In this document: positions 24,726-31,234 of the stretch, piece after piece | Numbering within the stretch: the first letter of the stretch is position 1 | How the letters are laid out: every line of letters begins with the position of its first letter | Origin: Clostridiales bacterium | Lineage (GTDB): Bacteria > Bacillota > Clostridia > Peptostreptococcales > Anaerovoracaceae | Length of the DNA stretch: 41,600 nt | Direction: 5' to 3' | Assembly: GCA_009778945.1 (NCBI GenBank) | Contig: WRFF01000001.1 | Location: 1-41,600 of the forward strand | Notes under the pieces: generated by a model | Database searches by the model: none | The model's input: the letters and a program-made list of their open reading frames with translations, nothing else | What the model was told of the DNA's origin: nothing | Made by a program: the position numbers and the translations under genes

Positions 24726-25701
24726 AGCCGCGATCAAGCTGACAAAGGGCGAACTCGAAAAAATGCTGGCCGCTTTGATGCGCGACAGAACGGTATTCGC
24801 TCCGGGGTCGACCGGCGCGAAGCTGGAATATCTGCCCGTGGATGACGTCTCCGACATCGTGTTCGGTGACGAGCTTCCCTACAAATCCCCCAAGGATGTT
24901 TTTTTCCCGAGGTGCGAAAAGATCGTCACGTTCTCGGAGAACGGGGCGGAGGCCGAACTGCCGGAAACGCAGACGGTTCTGTTCGGCGCGCGCCCTTGCG
25001 ACCTGGAAGCGCTCGATATGCTGAAGACGATCCTCACGCAGGGCAAGTTCAAAGACCCGTTTTTCGCGGCGCGCTATGAGAACGCGCTGATCATCGGGCT
25101 GGCCTGCGCGGAGAAAAAACCGGGGTGCTTCTGCGACCAGCGCGAGACCGATCTGGACTACAGTGAAAAATGTGATCTGTTTTTGAGGGCGGACGGCGAC
25201 AAATTTGAAGTGCTGTACGTTTCCGATAAGGGAAAAAAAGCGCTGGGCGCGCATATCCCGGGGCTGGAACAGTTCAAAAATACCCCGAGGGAATTCCGGC
25301 CTGCGGAGACGCTTTCTTTGGACGCGGCCGAAGATGACCTGTTTACCAAAATCGACTGGGAAGAAATCACGGAGACCTGTCAGAGCTGCGGTATCTGCAC
25401 CTATGTCTGTCCGACCTGTCACTGCTTCATGTTTAAAGACGTGGAGGAGGACGATAAGGCATATCGGTACAGAAACTGGGATAGCTGCATGTTCCCGAAA
25501 TTTACGCTTCACGCTTCCGGGCACAATCCGAGGGCGGCGAAACGCGAACGCTATCGCCAGCGCGTTGCGCACAAATACGTGTATATCAAGGAAAACTTCG
25601 GCATGACCGCCTGTACCGGCTGCGGCAGATGTATCCGGAGCTGCCCCGCCGGCATGAGCATCAAAACGGTGGTCGAAGGGATCCGGGAGGAGCTTCAATG
25701 A
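24718..25701 (+). CDS. FloxB/AsrA-like 4Fe-4S dicluster protein
   Basis: A 327-residue protein related to anaerobic sulfite reductase subunit A and FloxB. The N-terminal ~200 residues are the AsrA-type region, with VLFGARPCDLEALDML near 95 and CAEKKPGCFCDQRETDLDY near 127. Two ferredoxin motifs follow, CQSCGICTYVCPTCHC (~222) and CTGCGRCIRSCPAGMS (~301). GGGAGGTGAGCGAC precedes ATG 24718, which overlaps the previous gene by eight bases. A longer reading from 24679 lacks such a site. It likely ferries electrons between the FloxA flavin and the MvhD/HdrA part of the complex. Confidence 0.85.
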   Translation: MSEAAIKLTKGELEKMLAALMRDRTVFAPGSTGAKLEYLPVDDVSDIVFGDELPYKSPKDVFFPRCEKIVTFSENGAEAELPETQTVLFGARPCDLEALDMLKTILTQGKFKDPFFAARYENALIIGLACAEKKPGCFCDQRETDLDYSEKCDLFLRADGDKFEVLYVSDKGKKALGAHIPGLEQFKNTPREFRPAETLSLDAAEDDLFTKIDWEEITETCQSCGICTYVCPTCHCFMFKDVEEDDKAYRYRNWDSCMFPKFTLHASGHNPRAAKRERYRQRVAHKYVYIKENFGMTACTGCGRCIRSCPAGMSIKTVVEGIREELQ

Positions 25702-26537
25702 ATATGAACCCCTATCTTCCGCTGAAGGCGGAAATCGTGGATATCGTCCAGGAAACGACCGATTCGGAGCTCGATGTCAAAACCTACGCGCTGAAGCTCG
25801 GCGGCGGCGCGAAGATGGAGTTTATGCCCGGCCAGTTTGTGGAGCTTTCTGCCCCGGGCGTGGGCGAGGCGCCGTTCGGCTTCGCGTCCAATCCTCTCCG
25901 AAACGACACGATCGAAATCTCAATCAAGCGGACCGGGATGGTGACGGACGCGATCCACTCGCTCGAAATCGGCGACAGCATTTTTATTCGCGGGCCTTTC
26001 GGAAACACCTTTCCGGTGAAAGGGCTCGAGGGAAGCGATATCCTGTTTATTGCGGGCGGGCTCGGGCTTGCGCCGCTCCGTCCGCTCATCACTTATATCT
26101 TCGAGGAGGAAAACCGCGCAAAATACGGAAAGATACAGATGCTGATTGCCGCGCGCACACCCACGGATTTCATCTTTTTCCGCGATTATGCGGAATGGCG
26201 CAAAATAAAAGACGTAGAGATCACGCTCACGATCGACAACGAGGTCCCGAACTGGGCCGAACGGGTCGGGTTCCCGCACAATCTGGTTACGGAGATGTCG
26301 TTTGATTTGGAGAAGACTTATGCGGTTCTGTGCGGCCCGCCGATCATGATCAAAGCGGTTTCCCAAAAGCTCATGGAGATGGGGATGCCGCAGGACCGCA
26401 TTCTGACGACGCTGGAAATGCGTATGACCTGCGGCGTCGGGAACTGCGGGAAATGCAATATCGGCCATCAGTACGTATGCGTGGACGGGCCTGTCTTCAG
26501 CCTCGCGGAGCTGGAGGGAATGCCCGATGAGTATTGA
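25698..26537 (+). CDS. FloxA / PyrK-like FAD-NAD(P)-binding subunit
   Basis: A 279-residue ferredoxin-reductase-fold protein expected to oxidise or reduce NAD(P)H. The FAD-binding barrel has PFGFASNPLRNDTIEIS and GDSIFIRGPFGNTFPV. The nucleotide domain begins ILFIAGGLGLAPLRPLI near residue 115. The C-terminal CGVGNCGKCNIGHQYVCVDG (~242-261) is the PyrK-type [2Fe-2S] site. The family includes dihydroorotate dehydrogenase electron-transfer subunits, sulfhydrogenase gamma and FloxA; neighbours favour the last. ATG 25698 overlaps the previous stop as ATGA with GGAGG upstream. It is the last tightly overlapping gene of the operon. Confidence 0.88.
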   Translation: MNMNPYLPLKAEIVDIVQETTDSELDVKTYALKLGGGAKMEFMPGQFVELSAPGVGEAPFGFASNPLRNDTIEISIKRTGMVTDAIHSLEIGDSIFIRGPFGNTFPVKGLEGSDILFIAGGLGLAPLRPLITYIFEEENRAKYGKIQMLIAARTPTDFIFFRDYAEWRKIKDVEITLTIDNEVPNWAERVGFPHNLVTEMSFDLEKTYAVLCGPPIMIKAVSQKLMEMGMPQDRILTTLEMRMTCGVGNCGKCNIGHQYVCVDGPVFSLAELEGMPDEY

Positions 26538-26610
26538 GCGCGGCGCATGGGAACGGCGCAATAAATGATTTTTGTGAAAAGATTGTTTCGGAAAGGATAG
26601 AACGCAAAAA

Positions 26611-27486
26611 ATGGCGGAACTGTTAAAAGGCATGGAAGTCGCAAACGGAATGAAACAGCGGCTCATAGACAAGAATAACGAACTGATTGCGAAAGGGGTT
26701 GTCCCGTGCCTTGCCATCGTCCGGGTCGGGGGGCGGCCCGACGATCTGGCGTATGAAAGGGGCGCGCTGAAGCGCTTTGAAGGCCTTGGGATCCGGGTAA
26801 AGGTTGCGGAGATACCAGAATCGGCCACACAGGAGGCGTTTGAGCGGGAATTTTCCGAAATAAACGGGGATCCATCCGTTCACGGGATCCTGCTGTTTCG
26901 GCCGCTTCCGAAATCGCTGGACGAAGAGCCTGTCAAAAAACTCATCGATCCCGAAAAAGATGTGGACTGCATGTGCGCCGCCAACATCGCAAAAGTATTT
27001 ATGGGCGATGATTCGGGTTACGCGCCCTGCACGCCCCAGGCAGTCGTGGAGCTTCTGAAGCACTACGAAATCCCGCTTGCAGGCGCACAAATTGCGTTGA
27101 TCGGGCGTTCCATGGTTGTCGGCAAACCGCTTGCCATGCTACTGCTCAAGGAAAACGCTACGGTCACTCTTTGCCATTCCAAAACCGTGAATTTGCCGGA
27201 AGTTTGCCAGAGAGCGGACATTGTGGTCGCCGCGGCGGGCTCCGCCAAAATGGTAACGAAAGATTTTGTCAGGCCGGGTGCGGTCGTAATCGACGTGGGC
27301 ATCAATGACGACGGGGCCGGAGGCATCTGCGGCGACGTGGCTTTTGACGAGGCGGAAGCCGCCTGCGGCGCCATCACGCCCGTGCCGGGCGGCGTCGGGA
27401 GCGTCACGACCTCGGTTTTGGCCATGAATACGCTGAAGGCAGCGGAGCGCGCGCTCCTGCGTCCGGGCGGTCGGCCGGAGGGATAA
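26611..27486 (+). CDS. folD: Methylenetetrahydrofolate dehydrogenase/cyclohydrolase FolD, YERGA variant
   Basis: FolD interconverts formyl-, methenyl- and methylene-tetrahydrofolate, linking Fhs to MetVF. The 291-residue protein has the NAD(P) motif IALIGRSMVVGKPLAMLLL, VDCMCAANIAKVF and the C-terminal ITPVPGGVGSVTTSVL. The active-site YxxxK motif of typical FolD reads Y48-E-R-G-A52, so the catalytic lysine position holds alanine. I recall this YERGA form from other Clostridia, where it seems to be a stable subclass. No separate cyclohydrolase gene is seen in the window. The ribosome site (GGAAAGGAT) is somewhat distant from the ATG. Confidence 0.94.
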   Translation: MAELLKGMEVANGMKQRLIDKNNELIAKGVVPCLAIVRVGGRPDDLAYERGALKRFEGLGIRVKVAEIPESATQEAFEREFSEINGDPSVHGILLFRPLPKSLDEEPVKKLIDPEKDVDCMCAANIAKVFMGDDSGYAPCTPQAVVELLKHYEIPLAGAQIALIGRSMVVGKPLAMLLLKENATVTLCHSKTVNLPEVCQRADIVVAAAGSAKMVTKDFVRPGAVVIDVGINDDGAGGICGDVAFDEAEAACGAITPVPGGVGSVTTSVLAMNTLKAAERALLRPGGRPEG

Positions 27487-27503
27487 GCAGACGGAAAACT
27501 CGA

Positions 27504-27545
27504 GGAAACACCGGTAAATAACCTGAAATTGGTATCGGTATTTCC
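27504..27545. promoter_or_regulatory. Inverted repeat upstream of fhs overlapping a putative -35 box
   Basis: GGAAACACCGGTA (27504-27516) is matched by the complement TATCGGTATTTCC (27533-27545) at 11 of 13 positions with a 16-base loop. It overlaps the likely -35 box and could be an operator or an RNA hairpin. Confidence 0.45.
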
Positions 27546-27558
27546 CTAAATTTATTAT
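27529..27558 (+). promoter_or_regulatory. Putative promoter of fhs
   Basis: TTGGTA (27529-27534) and TATTAT (27553-27558) are separated by 18 bases, about 37 bases upstream of the fhs ATG. Confidence 0.45.
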
Positions 27559-27594
27559 GGCATATTGCAAAAAGTAAAAATTAAGGAGGAAACA

Positions 27595-29271
27595 ATGAGT
27601 TTTAAGTCAGACATCGAAATCGCACAGGAAACGGAAATGCGGCCGATCGCGGAGATCGCGGAAAAACTCGGCATCGACGAGAAATACGTGGATCCATACG
27701 GAAAATACAAAGCAAAGATCGATTACAATATTTTGGACAATTATGCGGACAAACCGAACGGGAAGCTCGTGCTCGTGACGGCGATCACGCCTACGCCGGC
27801 TGGCGAAGGGAAAACGACGACGACCGTCGGCCTTTCGGACGCGCTTCGGTATATCGGCAAGAAGAGCGTTGTGGCGCTGCGGGAACCGTCGCTCGGCCCC
27901 GTGTTCGGCGTGAAAGGCGGCGCCGCGGGCGGCGGATACGCGCAGGTCGTCCCGATGGAGGATATCAACCTGCATTTCACCGGGGATTTCCACGCGATCG
28001 GCGCGGCGAACAATCTGCTCGCAGCCATGCTGGACAACCATATCCATCAGGGCAACGAGCTCGGTATCGATGGGCGCCGGATCATCTGGAAGCGCTGCAT
28101 GGATATGAACGACCGGCAGTTGCGCTTCGTCGTGGACGGCCTCGGCGGCAAAGCGAACGGCACGCCGCGTGAAGACGGGTTTGACATCACGGTCGCATCG
28201 GAGATCATGGCAATTCTGTGCCTGTCGAAAAATATCCGCGATATGAAGGAGCGGATCGGGCGCATTATCGTCGCGTATACGTATGACGGCAAGCCGGTGA
28301 CGGCAAGCGATCTGAAGGCGCAGGGCGCGATGGCCGCGTTGTTGAAAGAAGCGCTTAAACCCAATCTTGTACAGACGCTCGAAGGCACCCCGGCGTTTAT
28401 CCATGGCGGGCCTTTTGCGAATATCGCGCATGGCTGCAATTCGGCGATGGCCACGCGCCTCGCGCTCAAACTCGGCGATTACGCCGTGACGGAAGCCGGC
28501 TTCGGCGCGGATCTCGGAGCGGAAAAATTTATGGACATCAAATGCCGCGCATTGGGGATCAAGCCAAGCGCAGCCGTCATCGTGGCGACGGTCCGCGCGC
28601 TGAAGCACCACGGGGGCGTCCCCAAGACCGAGTACGGCGTCGAAAATCTCGAAGCGCTCGAAAAAGGGCTCCCGAACCTGCTGCAGCATGTGGCGAACGT
28701 CACGCAGGTTTTCGGCATCCCCGCGGTCGTCGCCATCAACCGGTTCCCGACCGATACGGAAGCGGAACTCAAACTGATCGAAACCAAATGCCGCGAACTC
28801 GGCGTCAACGTGGCGCTTTCGGAAGTGCATTCCAAAGGCGGCGCGGGCGGCGAAGCGTTGGCGAAGGAAGTCGTCCGGCTGTGTGAGACGGAGAGCGTGC
28901 TGAACCATCCCTACGATCTGACGGATTCGATCGAAGACAAACTGTACAAAATCGCCACGAAAGTCTATCACGGCTCAGGCGTCGCGCTCACGGCGGAGGC
29001 GAAGAAACAGGTTGAGCTGCTGACGTCGCTGGGCTTCGCGGAATTCCCGATCTGCATGGCGAAGACGCAGTACAGCTTTTCGGATAACGCCGCGCTGATC
29101 GGCGCGCCGAAGGATTTTGAGGTGACGGTACGCAATCTGAAAGTATCGGCGGGCGCGGGCTTTATCGTGGCGCTTACGGGCGATATCATGACGATGCCGG
29201 GCCTTCCAAAAGTGCCGAGCGCCGAAAAGATCGACGTGGACGACAACGGAAAGATCGAAGGATTGTTCTAG
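27595..29271 (+). CDS. fhs: Formate-tetrahydrofolate ligase
   Basis: This ATP-dependent ligase attaches formate to tetrahydrofolate and is the marker enzyme of acetogens, though not restricted to them. The P-loop segment TPTPAGEGKTTTTVGL lies near residues 62-77, with REPSLGPVFGVKGGAAGGGY, VGLSDAL and FADLGAEKFMD-type segments (GFGADLGAEKFMDIKCR) all intact. The start ATG 27595 has a perfect AAGGAGGA site; a TTG 30 bases earlier is in frame but unsupported. At 558 residues it is full length. It lies between folD and the formate dehydrogenase genes, matching its position in the pathway. Confidence 0.97.
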   Translation: MSFKSDIEIAQETEMRPIAEIAEKLGIDEKYVDPYGKYKAKIDYNILDNYADKPNGKLVLVTAITPTPAGEGKTTTTVGLSDALRYIGKKSVVALREPSLGPVFGVKGGAAGGGYAQVVPMEDINLHFTGDFHAIGAANNLLAAMLDNHIHQGNELGIDGRRIIWKRCMDMNDRQLRFVVDGLGGKANGTPREDGFDITVASEIMAILCLSKNIRDMKERIGRIIVAYTYDGKPVTASDLKAQGAMAALLKEALKPNLVQTLEGTPAFIHGGPFANIAHGCNSAMATRLALKLGDYAVTEAGFGADLGAEKFMDIKCRALGIKPSAAVIVATVRALKHHGGVPKTEYGVENLEALEKGLPNLLQHVANVTQVFGIPAVVAINRFPTDTEAELKLIETKCRELGVNVALSEVHSKGGAGGEALAKEVVRLCETESVLNHPYDLTDSIEDKLYKIATKVYHGSGVALTAEAKKQVELLTSLGFAEFPICMAKTQYSFSDNAALIGAPKDFEVTVRNLKVSAGAGFIVALTGDIMTMPGLPKVPSAEKIDVDDNGKIEGLF

Positions 29272-29296
29272 GAAGCATTGATTGAGGAGCCCGAAG

Positions 29297-29740
29297 ATGA
29301 ATAAAGAAAACCTTCTGGATACCTTGCTGGCGCGTCAAAACGCCAGCAAGGAAGGGTATCTGGACCGTGAAGCGATCGCCGCTGTCGCGGAAGAATTCGC
29401 GATGCCGGAAACGAGGGTGTTTGAGATCGCTTCCTATTACGCGATGCTCGAAATCGAGCCGCAGGCAAAATACGTGTTGGAGATTTGCAACTCGACGCCC
29501 TGTTATTTTTCGAAGTCGAATGAAGTCGCGGCCTGGGTCGAAGGCGAACTGGACGTAAAGCCCGGCGACGTCACAGGCGACGGCTTGTTCAGTTGGCATT
29601 ACACGCCTTGCGTAGGGGCATGTGATATCGGCCCTGTGATCAAGGTTCGGGATACGGTGTACGGTGATCTGACAAAGGAAACAGTTCACGCGCTGATTCA
29701 GGATCTCAGAAATGCGAAAAATGGCAAAAAATTTCGGTAA
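29297..29740 (+). CDS. NuoE/FdsG-like [2Fe-2S] subunit of formate dehydrogenase
   Basis: A 147-residue thioredoxin-fold ferredoxin of the NuoE family. Ligands are in CNSTPCYF (~residues 61-68) and CVGACDIGP (~102-110). NuoE proteins pair with NuoF-type diaphorases in NAD-linked hydrogenases and formate dehydrogenases. ATG 29297 has GAGGAG upstream; an in-frame start 15 bases earlier is weaker. The last five residues (GKKFR) and the stop codon lie inside the left arm of a foldback repeat (29722-29830), so the C-terminus appears to have been rewritten by that element. Confidence 0.88.
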   Translation: MNKENLLDTLLARQNASKEGYLDREAIAAVAEEFAMPETRVFEIASYYAMLEIEPQAKYVLEICNSTPCYFSKSNEVAAWVEGELDVKPGDVTGDGLFSWHYTPCVGACDIGPVIKVRDTVYGDLTKETVHALIQDLRNAKNGKKFR

Positions 29741-29830
29741 TGGACGATTTTATTGCAAAAAAGGCCGCGAAAAGACAAATAACGGCGATATTCAGGGTGA
29801 AATTCATCCATTACCGAAAAAAAATTGCCA
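29722..29830. repeat. Foldback repeat B between the NuoE-like and NuoF-like genes
   Basis: A 109-bp element whose left arm TGGCAAAAAATTTCGGTAAT (from 29722) is matched by the complement at the right end (to 29830). Pairing continues through the core GGTAATGGA, giving about 24 of 29 arm positions. The interior shares GATTTTATTGC and AAATTC with element C at 34183-34290. It supplies the end of the upstream coding region and would place a hairpin in the mRNA before the NuoF-like gene. Confidence 0.8.
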
Positions 29831-29883
29831 AAAACTAACTCGCTTCTGTTATTACAATAAATGGAAAGGACGTTGTGCAAATA

Positions 29884-31143
29884 ATGAATAAAGAACCTGT
29901 TTTGCTGAAGCGGATAGGGAAAATGCGGGATCCCGCGTCGGTGGAGGAATATACCGGCCTGGGCGGGTTTGCTGCGCTCCGTAAGGCCGTCCAGATGGAT
30001 AAGGAAGATATCCTGAAGGAAATCGACACCGCCAACCTGAGAGGGCGCGGCGGCGCGGCCTATCCGGCCGGCCGCAAATGGCGCCAGCTTTATGGGATCG
30101 AAGGGACCCCGAAATATATCGTGTGCAACGCCGACGAGGGCGAGCCGGGGACGTTTAAAGACAAGGTGCTTTTGGAGAAGGACCCGCTCAGCGTCATCGA
30201 AGGCATGCTGGTCGCAGCCTGTGTATTCGATTCGCCGGAAGGCTTTATCTATATCCGCGGCGAGTATCACACGGTCCGGCAGGCGTTCCAAAAGGCCGTC
30301 GACAGCGCGGCGGCGGCCGGGTTCCTCGGAAAAGACATCCTGGGCGTCAAAGGGTTTGACTTTACGATCACGATCGTATCGGGGGCCGGCGCCTATGTCT
30401 GCGGCGAGAATTCGGCGCTTCTGAACTCCATCGAAGGGAAGACGGGGCGCCCCCGCGTCAAACCCCCGCACCTGGCTGAGGTCGGTTTGAATCAGAAACC
30501 TACGCTTGTGAACAACGTCGAGACGTTCGCCTGTATCCCGGTTATTTTGAATATCGGCGGAAAGGCGTTTCTTGAGATGGGGGCCGAGGACGGGGGCGGC
30601 ACGAAGCTTGTTTCGATCTCGGGGCACCTGAAAAATCGCGGGGTGTTTGAAGTGCCGCTCGGCACTCCGTTCGAGGATGTGCTCTACGCGGAGGAATATG
30701 GCGGCGGGCCTTTCGAAGGCAAGCCGATCAAATTTCTGCATTTGGGCGGGCAGTCGGGGCCGCTTGCGTTTCCGGAGCAAATAGGCGGCGCGTACAGTTA
30801 TAAGGGCCTTGAAGACAAAAAGCTGGCGATCGGGTCCGGCGCTATCGTGGCCATGGACGAGAGCGTCAGCGTTGTGGAATATTCGAAAAAGGTGATGGAA
30901 TTCTTTGTCTACGAATCCTGCGGCAAATGCACCCCGTGCCGTATCGGGACGACCCGGATACTGGAACTGCTTGAGGATTTTGTGAGCGGCGCTGCGGAAA
31001 AAGGGGACATCGAGAAACTCGACGCCATGCTGACGCAGGTGATGGCCTTGTCCGCCTGCGGGCTGGGACAGACCGCGGGCGTGGCCGTACGGTCGGCGCT
31101 CACCCATCGGCGGGCCGAATTTGAGGCGCGTATCAGCGGGTAA
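29884..31143 (+). CDS. NuoF/FdsB-like NADH-binding diaphorase subunit
   Basis: This subunit holds FMN, the NAD(H) site and a [4Fe-4S] cluster. Family motifs are LRGRGGAAYPAGRKW (NADH/FMN loop), YIVCNADEGEPGTFKD, SGAGAYVCGENSALLNSIEG and ESCGKCTPCRIG, with the fourth ligand in SACGLGQTAG. It has neither the N-terminal [2Fe-2S] domain nor the C-terminal ferredoxin of HydB, so it is closer to FdsB. The start is uncertain: ATG 29884 lies 13 bases from AAAGGA, while GTG 29875 lies only four bases from it and adds three residues. It sits between the NuoE-like and FdhA genes. Confidence 0.9.
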   Translation: MNKEPVLLKRIGKMRDPASVEEYTGLGGFAALRKAVQMDKEDILKEIDTANLRGRGGAAYPAGRKWRQLYGIEGTPKYIVCNADEGEPGTFKDKVLLEKDPLSVIEGMLVAACVFDSPEGFIYIRGEYHTVRQAFQKAVDSAAAAGFLGKDILGVKGFDFTITIVSGAGAYVCGENSALLNSIEGKTGRPRVKPPHLAEVGLNQKPTLVNNVETFACIPVILNIGGKAFLEMGAEDGGGTKLVSISGHLKNRGVFEVPLGTPFEDVLYAEEYGGGPFEGKPIKFLHLGGQSGPLAFPEQIGGAYSYKGLEDKKLAIGSGAIVAMDESVSVVEYSKKVMEFFVYESCGKCTPCRIGTTRILELLEDFVSGAAEKGDIEKLDAMLTQVMALSACGLGQTAGVAVRSALTHRRAEFEARISG

Positions 31144-31164
31144 AAAGCCGGTCAGGAGAAGCGC

Positions 31165-31230
31165 ATGAAGGAAAGGGTATATAGCTGCGAAAACTCATTT
31201 TATGTGGGAATTGGAAGCTGTTGGAGGTAA
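31165..31230 (+). CDS. Possible 21-residue leader peptide ahead of fdhA
   Basis: An ATG with an excellent AGGAGAAG ribosome site opens a short frame encoding MKERVYSCENSFYVGIGSCW plus a final Arg. Its TAA lies just after the GGAGG ribosome site of fdhA, so translation through it could open or mask that site. Whether it is made is unknown; only the ribosome site and its position support it. Confidence 0.35.
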   Translation: MKERVYSCENSFYVGIGSCWR

Positions 31231-31234
31231 ACTG

